Of a stretch of DNA of 64,000 nt, positions 1 through 8,130 are shown piece after piece. Below the pieces are notes generated by a model that saw nothing but the letters and a program-made list of their open reading frames with translations, made no database searches and was not told where the DNA came from. The DNA lies in the NCBI RefSeq assembly GCF_000763055.1, contig NZ_KN214134.1:498012-562011 (forward strand), read 5' to 3'. The translations under genes were made by a program, and so were the position numbers. The DNA comes from Collinsella sp. 4_8_47FAA (lineage in GTDB: Bacteria; Actinomycetota; Coriobacteriia; Coriobacteriales; Coriobacteriaceae). Position 1 is the first letter of the stretch, and each line of letters begins with the position of its first letter.

Positions 1-321
1 GAGCCGCTCGACATCAACGACGCTCCTGCCGGCGCGGGCCCTGCGCGCTATTGGCACTTTCCGGGCGCGGCGGGGACGGTTGGCTTTATTAGCGCCATGT
101 CCAATCATTTTTGTGCGAATTGCAACCGTCTGCGCCTGACGGCCGATGGCAACGTGCGTCCGTGCCTGTTCAGCGATGCCGAGTATTCGGTGCGTGAGGC
201 GTTGCGCCGTGGTGATGATATGCAGGTACTTTCGATTTGGCGCGATGCCGTGGCCCACAAACCGCAGGAACACGCGATAATTGAGGGCACGCAACGATTT
301 ATGTCCCAAATCGGAGGATGA
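1..321 (+). CDS. moaA: GTP 3',8-cyclase MoaA, C-terminal part (5' end outside window)
   Basis: MoaA is the radical-SAM enzyme that starts molybdenum cofactor synthesis by converting GTP to 3',8-cyclo-GTP. Only the last 106 residues are in the window, open from base 1. They carry the cysteine motif of the second 4Fe-4S cluster (CANCNRLRLTADGNVRPC, C-x2-C-x13-C), which binds GTP in this family. The usual C-terminal GG is present (SQIGG). The stop codon lies 4 bases before the start of a MoaC-MobB gene, so the two are certainly one operon. The radical-SAM CxxxCxxC motif would be upstream and cannot be checked here. Confidence 0.93.
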   Translation, partial: EPLDINDAPAGAGPARYWHFPGAAGTVGFISAMSNHFCANCNRLRLTADGNVRPCLFSDAEYSVREALRRGDDMQVLSIWRDAVAHKPQEHAIIEGTQRFMSQIGG

Positions 322-325
322 TCAT

Positions 326-1630
326 ATGGCCAAGAGCAGGTACGCCGATGCCACCAAGGCCGCTCGCAGGGCCGCGATGTCTGCCCATAAAGCCACGGCT
401 GCGGCGAATGCTGGCAGCGCCGACACGTCCGTGCAGCCGTCTGCCAGCGCTGTCGCCGAGCCCGCCCGTGACGCCCGTCGCGATGAGCTGACGCACGTGG
501 ACGCCAAGGGCGAGGTACGCATGGTCGACGTGTCCGACAAGGCCGAGACCCATCGCATTGCCATCGCCGAGGGCACCATCCTCATGCACCCCGAGACGCA
601 GGCCATGGTGCTGCAGGACCGCGCCAAAAAGGGCGATGTACTTGCCTGCGCGCGCGTGGCGGGCATCATGGCCATCAAGCGTACGAGCGACATCATTCCC
701 ATGTGCCATCCGTTGCTCATTACCAAGAGCAAGTGCGACATTGCGCCCATCGCTCCGGCGGGGACGCCGGCCGAGGACGTGCCCGAGGGCTGGGCGCCGG
801 CGCGCGCGGACGGGCAGGTTGGCTTTCACGTGCTGGTTACGGCCGGCGTGACGGGCAAGACGGGTATCGAGATGGAGGCCCTGACCGGCGCGAGTGCCGC
901 GTGCCTAACGATCTATGACATGTGCAAGGCAGTCGATCGTGGCATGGAGATCGTCGACGTGCGTCTGCTGCACAAGGAGGGCGGCCGCTCGGGTGTGTGG
1001 GATCGCGCAGAGCGTCAGGCTGCTGCTGTTGAGGCCGTGGCCGCTGACGGTGCCGCACCCGCGAACGTACCCGTCGCCGTCGCGCCCGCAGCTCCGGCAC
1101 CGGCCGTCCCTGCGATCGCGTTTATCGGCTACCAGAACTCGGGCAAGACCACGCTTGTCGAGAAGGTTATCGCCGAGCTCACCCGCCGCGGCCTGCGCGT
1201 GGGTTCGCTCAAACATCATGGGCATCACGGCTTTGATATCGATGTGCCCGCTAAGGATACGTGGCGCCATCACCAGGCCGGATCCAAGCACGTGGGCCTC
1301 ATCTGCGCCACGCGCTGGGCGGAGTACGCCGACACGCGCGAGGAGGACGAGATGCCCGCGCGCGAGCTGCTGTCGCGCTACAACGATGTCGACGTGGTGA
1401 TCATCGAGGGCTACAAGACCGAGGGCTTCGACAACATCGTCGTCGCGCGCTCCGGTGTTGACCGTCTGCGCGGCAAGAGCTCGCTCGATCTGGTCGATGG
1501 TCACACGCTGGCCCTTGCCTGCAACGAGGCTCTGGCGCGCCAGGCATTCGATGCCGGCTTCGCGACCCGAGCCATCAACATCAACGACGCCCGAGCCATC
1601 TGCGATCTGATTCAGGACCATCTGGCCTAA
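326..1630 (+). CDS. MoaC-MobB fusion protein (cyclic pyranopterin monophosphate synthase / molybdopterin-guanine dinucleotide adapter)
   Basis: The 434-residue protein joins two molybdenum-cofactor functions. Residues ~40-225 are MoaC, which turns cyclo-GTP into cPMP: motifs MCHPL, MCKAVDR and HKEGGRSG are present. An Ala/Pro-rich linker of about 40 residues follows. From ~265 to the end is MobB, a GTP-binding protein that assists guanylyl transfer to molybdopterin: P-loop GYQNSGKTT, then KHHGHHGFDIDVP and DTWRHHQAG. I chose ATG 326 because GGAGGA sits 7 bases upstream. An in-frame upstream start at 281 lies inside moaA. The first ~35 residues are basic and Ala-rich and match neither domain. 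MoaC and MobB are usually separate proteins, and the MoaC insert 'APAGTPAEDVPEGWAPARAD' is longer than normal. Confidence 0.92.
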   Translation: MAKSRYADATKAARRAAMSAHKATAAANAGSADTSVQPSASAVAEPARDARRDELTHVDAKGEVRMVDVSDKAETHRIAIAEGTILMHPETQAMVLQDRAKKGDVLACARVAGIMAIKRTSDIIPMCHPLLITKSKCDIAPIAPAGTPAEDVPEGWAPARADGQVGFHVLVTAGVTGKTGIEMEALTGASAACLTIYDMCKAVDRGMEIVDVRLLHKEGGRSGVWDRAERQAAAVEAVAADGAAPANVPVAVAPAAPAPAVPAIAFIGYQNSGKTTLVEKVIAELTRRGLRVGSLKHHGHHGFDIDVPAKDTWRHHQAGSKHVGLICATRWAEYADTREEDEMPARELLSRYNDVDVVIIEGYKTEGFDNIVVARSGVDRLRGKSSLDLVDGHTLALACNEALARQAFDAGFATRAININDARAICDLIQDHLA

Positions 1631-1687
1631 AACCTGCCAAAAAAGACAGGTTTATTTTGCCAGGTTTTATCTGGGCAAACGTCATTT

Positions 1688-1720
1688 CCACCACAAAGGG
1701 GCCAGGCACCTTTGTGGTGG
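1688..1720. repeat. Palindromic repeat A, copy 1
   Basis: A 33-bp interrupted palindrome with 12-base arms CCACCACAAAGG / CCTTTGTGGTGG around a short asymmetric centre containing CAGGCA. Here it is followed by TTTTT, so it can also act as the terminator of the MoaC-MobB gene. Other copies are at 3272-3304, 4228-4260, 13293-13325 and 42251-42283. Confidence 0.85.
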
Positions 1721-1894
1721 TTTTTGCTTTAGTAGATGTGTGGGACATGCCTTACAATCTACCAAGTAGTTCATGACGGGCGAAAAACGGAGAAAAGGGG
1801 CTTGATGCGTCCTTAATGTTTCATGCGGATAGATTGATTTGACAGACGGCGGCGAATGCCCGCCGCCCGTATTCGTATGAAACAAGGAGTCTCC

Positions 1895-3175
1895 GTGCTC
1901 GCCCCTCTTTTCTCAAAGCCTCAATCATCGCTGTCCGTGCAGGCCAAGCGCCTGGTGGCGATGCGCTTTCTCATCTACACCGGTTTTCAGACCAGCTACT
2001 TTATCGGCGTCATCGGAACGCTCACCTATGCAGACGATGCCTCGGTCGTGGCGACATCGCTGGCCGTCCTGTTTATGAACGTATTCGTGATCCTGGGATC
2101 CTTTGCGGGTGGCGCGGTGCTCGACGCCTGGGGCCCGCGCCGTCATTTCTTGCTGAGTATCGTCGGCACGCTGGCAACCGGCGCGGCGATCATCGTCTTT
2201 GGCAGCGCGACTGGCATCGTCCTGCTCGGCGCGGTGCTCCTGGGCTTCGTGATGGGGTTCGCCCAGTCCATCGCCACATCCTATCCGGCCTACCTCACCG
2301 ACGATCCTGTCGAGCTCAAAGACATCAACTCCGCCATCGCCATGTTCTCAAACGTGAGCATCATCGTTGGCCCTACGCTGGGCGGCTTTGTCGCGGCTGC
2401 TGCGTCGTCGCGCGCGGTGTTCGTGCTCATGATGATCTTTACCGTGCTGGCACTCGTCGCCGGTTGGGGCTTTAGGCCGCAGACCAGCCATGTCGCCGGG
2501 CATGCGGATGCCGATTCGGCAGAGGAAGGGGAGCGTGCGGGACAAAGCTCCAACCCCAGCACGTCCACCCGCGCAACCTTCGCGACCAGCATCAAGACGG
2601 TCTTTACCAATAGCGTCCTCGCCCTGCTGTTCTTCATTATCTTTCTTTCGAACTTTGGCTATGGTGCCTTCGATCCACTGGAGTCGTTCTTCTACCGCGA
2701 TGTCCTACATGTCGGTGTCGAATGGATGGGCTGGCTCTCGTCGGCCAGCGGTGTTGGCGCGGTGCTGGGCGCCGTCCTCGCGCTCCGCTTGCCGCCGCAC
2801 CTGGTCAACCTTAAAACCCTGCTCGTGGCGCTCATGTCCGTGGGCCTGGGAAGTTTGCTCTATGTGGGGACACCGTACGTGGGTGTAGCCCTCGTCGGCC
2901 AGATTGCACTGGGCATAGCTTGGGGCATCGTCAACCCGCTCCACAACACGATCGTGCAAACGACGGCCCCGCTCGAGCAGCTCGGTCGCGTGAACTCGGT
3001 CATGGGCTTTGGCAATATGTTCGCCGGCGTGGCCCCGCTGGCTATTGCCCCGTGGCTGGCGGCGACGTTTGGCGTGCAACAGACGCTCGTGGGGGCGGGC
3101 ATGGTCGTGACGGCGGTTCCCGCGGCGATGCTGCTGTTTGGCCGCCGGCATTTCGATCGTTCTGCAAGGCAGTAA
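1895..3175 (+). CDS. Major facilitator superfamily transporter
   Basis: A 426-residue membrane protein with about twelve hydrophobic segments and a hydrophilic central loop near residues 205-235 (HADADSAEEGERAGQSS), the usual 6+6 layout of MFS permeases. The cytoplasmic A-motif region after helix 2 reads GGAVLDAWGPRRH, a recognisable variant of GxxxDrxGrr, which supports an exporter or multidrug-type carrier. The substrate cannot be inferred. I prefer the GTG at 1895, preceded by AAGGAG at 1884-1889. ATG 1877 is a possible alternative that would add six residues. It looks monocistronic. Its stop codon abuts palindromic repeat B. Confidence 0.87.
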   Translation: MLAPLFSKPQSSLSVQAKRLVAMRFLIYTGFQTSYFIGVIGTLTYADDASVVATSLAVLFMNVFVILGSFAGGAVLDAWGPRRHFLLSIVGTLATGAAIIVFGSATGIVLLGAVLLGFVMGFAQSIATSYPAYLTDDPVELKDINSAIAMFSNVSIIVGPTLGGFVAAAASSRAVFVLMMIFTVLALVAGWGFRPQTSHVAGHADADSAEEGERAGQSSNPSTSTRATFATSIKTVFTNSVLALLFFIIFLSNFGYGAFDPLESFFYRDVLHVGVEWMGWLSSASGVGAVLGAVLALRLPPHLVNLKTLLVALMSVGLGSLLYVGTPYVGVALVGQIALGIAWGIVNPLHNTIVQTTAPLEQLGRVNSVMGFGNMFAGVAPLAIAPWLAATFGVQQTLVGAGMVVTAVPAAMLLFGRRHFDRSARQ

Positions 3176-3238
3176 AACCATCACAACATTCAGCGAAAAT
3201 CGCGATTTTGCCGAAAAACGTCGAATGTTGTGATGGTT
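3176..3238. repeat. Palindromic repeat B, copy 1
   Basis: A ~62-bp inverted repeat with ~16-base outer arms (AACCATCACAACATTC and its complement). The centre carries a second symmetric pair, CGAAAATCG and CGATTTTG, then CCGAAAAACG. It begins directly after the TAA of the MFS gene. A second copy is at 13341-13401. Confidence 0.85.
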
Positions 3239-3271
3239 CGCGCCCCGGGTCCGGCCACCCTTCGGGTCCGG

Positions 3272-3304
3272 TCACCACAAGGGGGGCAGGCACCTTTGTG
3301 GCGA
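3272..3304. repeat. Palindromic repeat A, copy 2
   Basis: Same layout as the 1688-1720 copy with a slightly worn arm (CACCACAAGG ... CCTTTGTGGCG). It stands 34 bases after repeat B. The same A/B pairing recurs at 13293-13401. Confidence 0.8.
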
Positions 3305-3391
3305 TTGGGTTCCAACGGCCCGTGCCTTGGTATACCATGTACGCCGTTTGCGAATACACCCCACACCGCCGCACAACCCAGAAAGGCCTTC

Positions 3392-4213
3392 ATGGACACC
3401 ATCTTCAGCCACATCAAAGCCGTGTTCTGCGATATCGACGGCACGCTGCTCACGAGCCAGCACACGGTGTCCCCGCGCACCGTGGCGGCGATTCGCGCCC
3501 TGCGCGAGCGCGGCGTGCTCTTTGGCCTGTGCACCGGGCGCGACGCCCACGCGACCGAGGCCATGTACAAGCTCTGGGGCATCGAAGGCCTGGTAGACGT
3601 GATGGTGGGCTGCGGTGGCGCCGAGGTCATCGACCGTGCGCACGACATCAACGAGCTGAGCTATCCGCTGCCGGGCGAGACCATCGCGCGCATCTGCAAG
3701 CACATGGCGGACCTTCCGGCAACGCCCGTCTGCCCCCGAGACGGCGTGTTCTACGTGCCCGAGAGCAACGCGTGCGTCGAGCACCTGTCGCGCGTCGATG
3801 GCGTGCCCTACCAGGTGGTCGATTTTGCCGAGTTTTTGCGCGAGCCGCAGCCCAAGGTGATGTTTACCATGGCGCCCGAGGTAATGCCGCGGGTGATAGA
3901 GCGGGCGTCGACGTTTGCCGATGACACTGTTAAGGCAGCGGCCCTGCAGACCACGCAGCGGCTCTACGAGTTCATGGATCCGCGCGTGTCCAAGACGCGC
4001 GGCCTTGTGCGCGTGGCGGAGCTCAACGACATGGAGCTCCAGAACATCTGCGTGTTTGGCGATGCCGACAACGACACCTGCATGGTGGCCGACGCCGGCG
4101 TGGGCGTGGCCATGGCAAACGGCAGCGACGCCACCCGTGCCGCCGCCGACTTTGTAACCGCGAGCAACGACAAAGACGGCATCGCGATCTTTATCGAGGA
4201 ACATCTGCTGTAG
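3392..4213 (+). CDS. Cof-type HAD-IIB family phosphatase
   Basis: The 273-residue protein is a haloacid-dehalogenase phosphatase of the Cof/IIB type, which typically removes phosphate from sugar phosphates or cofactors such as FMN or PLP. Visible motifs are DIDGTLL (nucleophile Asp14, acid/base Asp16), CTGRD for motif II, and FGDADNDTCM near the C-terminus for the Mg-binding motif IV. The middle ~85-190 is the C2-type cap that sets substrate choice. The start ATG 3392 follows GAAAGG. The gene stands alone between repeat elements, with no partner to suggest a substrate. Confidence 0.9.
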   Translation: MDTIFSHIKAVFCDIDGTLLTSQHTVSPRTVAAIRALRERGVLFGLCTGRDAHATEAMYKLWGIEGLVDVMVGCGGAEVIDRAHDINELSYPLPGETIARICKHMADLPATPVCPRDGVFYVPESNACVEHLSRVDGVPYQVVDFAEFLREPQPKVMFTMAPEVMPRVIERASTFADDTVKAAALQTTQRLYEFMDPRVSKTRGLVRVAELNDMELQNICVFGDADNDTCMVADAGVGVAMANGSDATRAAADFVTASNDKDGIAIFIEEHLL

Positions 4214-4719
4214 CGCAGGGGGGGGAACCGCCACAAAGGGGGCAGGCGCCTTTGTGGCGGCCTCAGGCGATTTGGGCGAATTGATACCGAAAATCTGTGT
4301 GAAAATTCAGATATGGTTGTCTGAACATTACATTTCTAACCACCGATGAGTTAAAGATATTCCCATCAATTTGGTAGTCTATTCCTCCCGGTTAATGACC
4401 TACCGTTCACGGTCGATTTTCGACCGTTCACAGGATGCTTGCTCTTGAGCAAAATGTTGTGCAAATAAATAAAATGCTATTAAAAAACTGATAACTAACT
4501 TAATTACCAGTAGAAACAGATATTTCAGAGCGAATAAACGAAAGCAAATCTGAGTAAATATCAAGAGAATTGAGAACTGGCTACAAAAATGTCGGTTTTG
4601 TTGCTCGGATGTTTAAACAATAGTTACAATAGTATTACTACGCGAGCGCAATTACAGATTGCGCAGATACGTTTGATGGTGAAAGAGCAAGATCGCGGTC
4701 TCTTGGGGAGGAGACATCG
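4214..4719. promoter_or_regulatory. Long AT-rich upstream region of the pilus locus
   Basis: This 506-base gap holds palindromic repeat A (4228-4260) and then about 400 bases that are much richer in A/T than the rest of the window. I see no credible gene in it. A promoter candidate lies at its downstream end: TTGCTC at 4601-4606 and TACAAT at 4625-4630 with an 18-base spacer, about 90 bases before the adhesin start. The AT-rich stretch suggests an imported or silenced control region. No operator could be identified. Confidence 0.5.
4228..4260. repeat. Palindromic repeat A, copy 3
   Basis: Arms CCGCCACAAAGG / CCTTTGTGGCGG. The arm base change A to G at position 3 is matched by T to C in the other arm, so pairing is kept. 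Confidence 0.83.
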
Positions 4720-7700
4720 ATGAAAGCGAATTCAGAAAAAACTAAGCAGAGTAAAAAAGCGACGCGCCGCGTACTGGCAGGCGTTTTGTGCGGAGCCTCC
4801 GTGTTGAGCCTGGTACTGTCGCTCGTCATGCCTCCGATCTCGCAGGCCATTGCCAACGATGTCCAGACAGATTCTGCCGAGGCGACCGTTGCAGACGCGA
4901 GCGCTTTGGGCGAGGACGCCGGTGCAGACGAGAACGTTTTGGGCGAGGAGGCCGGTGCAGGCAATTCCACGGGCAAAGACGCCGAAAACCGGAAAAGTGA
5001 CGACGCTGAGGGTGGCGAGGGAGAAGACGCTGCTGCGGCGGATCCGGCTGCCGATGGCGCGGGAGCCGAGAGCGCTGCGCAGCCCGCGGATGATGGACAG
5101 TCTGTCGATAAGGTCGCTACTGTTGCAAATGAAGGTGAGGTTCCGGGACTTAAAACAGATAAGGATGGGTTCGCGCTGCTGGAGGGAGATAAAGACCTGT
5201 CTACGTACCTTGACCTTCCCGCGGCGAAAAAGCCCGCAAAGCTGCGTCTGACTGCTGATATTAGTTCGAGCGATCCGATCTTAATCAATCACGACACTAC
5301 GATCGACCTTGCGAATCACAAGCTTTATTACAGCAACGGTAACCCTATGCAGGAAACCAAAGAGCCTGTTCGTGCATTTATCACAATTTCAAAGGGCTAT
5401 ACGCTAACTGTCAAAGGTGAGGCGAATGACTCGAAGACTGAAGCTACCAGTGGTGAACCTGGTCAGCCAGCAGAGATGCAGTTCATTGATGAAAGTGTTC
5501 CACAATCACTTACATACTACGTAACTGAAAGCACGCCTAACGGTTTTGGTACTAGGGAAACGACCTACCAGCACACTGTTGCCAATTTCGGCGCTATCGT
5601 TGCATGCAAAAAGGGCTATGTAAATCAAGTCATTTCCGTTGAGGATGGGGGCACGCTCAACCTTCAGGGTGGCATGATCACAACGCCTCGTGCCCTGGGC
5701 AACGACGGCCACGTTATTTTCTCTCAGGGCGCTGTTTATATTTCTGGCGGTTACGTCACCAACGGCAACGGCGGTGGCTGGGGCGGTGGCCTGTGCATGG
5801 CAGCGGGTTCACTCAATATGACCGGCGGCGTGATTGCAGCGAATAAGGCTGCTTCCGGTGGTGGAATTTTTGCCGACAGCGGTGTCACGTTGGATCTCTC
5901 CGGTGGTGTCATCTCGGGCAACGCTACGTATGCCGTTTCTGTCGGCAGGGGCGATACCGCCGACACCGGCGGCTACGGTGGCGGTGTTTATACCAAGGGT
6001 GCAACCGTAACCATCAGTGGTTCTGCCAATATAACTAACAACCGAGTTGAAGCTCAAGTCACTAATCAGGACATTTACAACAACGGTCTCCTCGGTGGCG
6101 GCGGCATTGCATCAACGAGCAGTGATAATAAAAAGGGATCACTGACCATGACGGGCGGTTCTGTTACGGCCAACTACTCCCATGAGGCTGGCGGCGGAAT
6201 CTACGCTGGCTTTTGGAGCCAGGCGATTACGTTCAAAATGACGGGCGGTACAATCGCGGGCAACGTGGCGGAGAACGCCGAAGGCGGCGGTCTGCGTATC
6301 AGCACTGGTACGCACGCGACAATTGACGCTGACGCTGACGGCAAGATATATATCACCAACAACAAGACCATGACGGGCTCTAACTCTGGCGAAGGTCGCA
6401 AGGGCGACTGGGGCGGCGGCGGTATCTTCATTCAGAAGAACGGCAGACTCAACATTCTCAAATCGCTCATCACTGACAATAAGGCCGGCGGCTGGAGTGG
6501 CGGAATTGGTGCGTGCCCTACAGGTGAGACGATCGTCTCGCACTCCGATGGTGCTGCTATCTATAACAATACTGATAACGTTGGTCAAGATGGCACTCCT
6601 TTGAACGAGCCCCATTATTCCGCTGGTGGCGACGGAAAAAAGCAAGACCAGCTGCCTGCATACATCACGGATAATTTCAAGAAGTTCGGCCATAAGGATT
6701 TCTTCTTGGTACGCGATATGCAAGGCGCGGATAAGACGATTGCCGTTGTTCTTGGCAAGATGCTCGGTGGCGGCTCAGCTGGCTGGCATGGCACCTGCGA
6801 TAACAATGAGATCAAAATCGATGCCAACGGCGGTGCCGAGGCTAAGTACATGTTCGGCCTTGAGGCCCATCCTACCGATCAGGCTAAAATTGATGCACAG
6901 TCAGCGGCTACGACCATCATCAGCGGTAACTACTCTTACACCCACGGCGGCGGCATCATGACCAACGGCGACCTCATCGTCGGTGAGGTTACTTCCCTGG
7001 ACGTGTATCCTGCAATCAAGGTCAAGGCTAACAAGGTCCTCATGAAGGACGGCAAACCGCAAGGCCTCACGGGCCACGGCTATAAGTTCAAGCTGTTGGG
7101 TAAAGCCGCCGATTCAGCTGGGGAGCCGTATTGGAATACGGACGGCTCACTTAACGCAAACGGATGCGAGGTGACGTCCGAGGTTACCGTTAATGAAAGT
7201 GGAGAGATCGTCATTGATACGGCTGCGAACTACCAGTCGGGCAATTACGACCTCTACCTTGTTGAAGTCCCTATCAGTGAGGAAGGCACGACCTTTGATA
7301 AGGCCATTTACAAAATACATATAAAGGTTGGTACGACACCAGTTAATACGACCAGCCTCTTGGGGATCAAGATTAATCGTTATGGAGTTGATAGGAGCGC
7401 TTCCACAGTATCCGTAAAAAAAGAAGGCGCAGCGGACTTCACCGTGTGCGGATCTGACTTCTATAGTTGGAGCGAAGATGCGAACGATAAGACCGTCTCG
7501 ACCGTAAAAATCGGCAACGCCTCCAAACCTGCGTTTACGAACGAGCTCGCGCCCTACCAGACCTCGGGCTCTTGGACACCTCAGGTGACCAAGAAGGTCG
7601 ACGGCGGCGAGATGAAGAGGTTCAAGTTCGAGCTGTATGCTGAGAATTCCGACAACACGGAGACACCCCCTCAGACCAAATATACTTCTGCTGAGTCGAG

Positions 7701-8130
7701 AAATTCTCAGACAGTAACGTTCGATCCGGTACCAATCGGTCCACTGGGCATCAATGATCTTACCAATGGCAAAGCAACGTTCACCTACTACATCCGTGAA
7801 TGCGACGCCAGCAAGGCCGATGGCACCAAACACGAAGGCTACAAGAACGACACCAAGAGGTTCAAGGTCGTGGTAACGGCAACGGACAACGATGACGGCA
7901 CGCTGAAATGCACGCCGGTCTACTACGAGGTCGACGCCAACGATAATGTGAGCGCGAATTCAACCCCTAACCCCACCTTCACCAACACCTACTCCACCTC
8001 TTTGCCCCTTTCTGGTATGTCGGGCGTCACTCTGACGTACCTTGCCGGCGCGGCGGTGCTTTGCGCTGCTGCGGCCTGGATGCACATTCGTCGCAAGGCG
8101 AATGCGAAGGGGGGTAAGCGTCGTGAATAA
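4720..8130 (+). CDS. Sortase-anchored surface adhesin / pilus tip protein with beta-helix and isopeptide pilin domain
   Basis: The 1136-residue secreted protein starts with a basic N-terminus and a hydrophobic signal segment ending near SQAIA (~residue 46). An acidic Ala-rich stretch follows (~50-145). Residues ~310-760 are dense in short repeats such as GGxI/MTGGxI and GGGGI, the pattern of a right-handed parallel beta-helix. From ~950 comes a Spy0128/FctA-like pilin domain (VTKKV ... ATFTYYIRE ... FTNTY), where Lys and Asn form intramolecular isopeptide bonds in known relatives. The C-terminus has the sorting signal LPLSG, a hydrophobic helix and a basic tail (RRKANAKGGKRRE). The start follows GGGAGGAG. 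The next gene overlaps its stop by 8 bases. It is the first gene of the pilus operon and is probably the tip or an accessory adhesin. Confidence 0.88.
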   Translation: MKANSEKTKQSKKATRRVLAGVLCGASVLSLVLSLVMPPISQAIANDVQTDSAEATVADASALGEDAGADENVLGEEAGAGNSTGKDAENRKSDDAEGGEGEDAAAADPAADGAGAESAAQPADDGQSVDKVATVANEGEVPGLKTDKDGFALLEGDKDLSTYLDLPAAKKPAKLRLTADISSSDPILINHDTTIDLANHKLYYSNGNPMQETKEPVRAFITISKGYTLTVKGEANDSKTEATSGEPGQPAEMQFIDESVPQSLTYYVTESTPNGFGTRETTYQHTVANFGAIVACKKGYVNQVISVEDGGTLNLQGGMITTPRALGNDGHVIFSQGAVYISGGYVTNGNGGGWGGGLCMAAGSLNMTGGVIAANKAASGGGIFADSGVTLDLSGGVISGNATYAVSVGRGDTADTGGYGGGVYTKGATVTISGSANITNNRVEAQVTNQDIYNNGLLGGGGIASTSSDNKKGSLTMTGGSVTANYSHEAGGGIYAGFWSQAITFKMTGGTIAGNVAENAEGGGLRISTGTHATIDADADGKIYITNNKTMTGSNSGEGRKGDWGGGGIFIQKNGRLNILKSLITDNKAGGWSGGIGACPTGETIVSHSDGAAIYNNTDNVGQDGTPLNEPHYSAGGDGKKQDQLPAYITDNFKKFGHKDFFLVRDMQGADKTIAVVLGKMLGGGSAGWHGTCDNNEIKIDANGGAEAKYMFGLEAHPTDQAKIDAQSAATTIISGNYSYTHGGGIMTNGDLIVGEVTSLDVYPAIKVKANKVLMKDGKPQGLTGHGYKFKLLGKAADSAGEPYWNTDGSLNANGCEVTSEVTVNESGEIVIDTAANYQSGNYDLYLVEVPISEEGTTFDKAIYKIHIKVGTTPVNTTSLLGIKINRYGVDRSASTVSVKKEGAADFTVCGSDFYSWSEDANDKTVSTVKIGNASKPAFTNELAPYQTSGSWTPQVTKKVDGGEMKRFKFELYAENSDNTETPPQTKYTSAESRNSQTVTFDPVPIGPLGINDLTNGKATFTYYIRECDASKADGTKHEGYKNDTKRFKVVVTATDNDDGTLKCTPVYYEVDANDNVSANSTPNPTFTNTYSTSLPLSGMSGVTLTYLAGAAVLCAAAAWMHIRRKANAKGGKRRE

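Noticed and set aside
4638..5288. 216-codon minus-strand frame over the adhesin start
   Set aside because: The Ser/Ala-rich translation mirrors the Ala/Glu/Gly-rich region of the adhesin; the plus strand has a signal peptide and a ribosome site.
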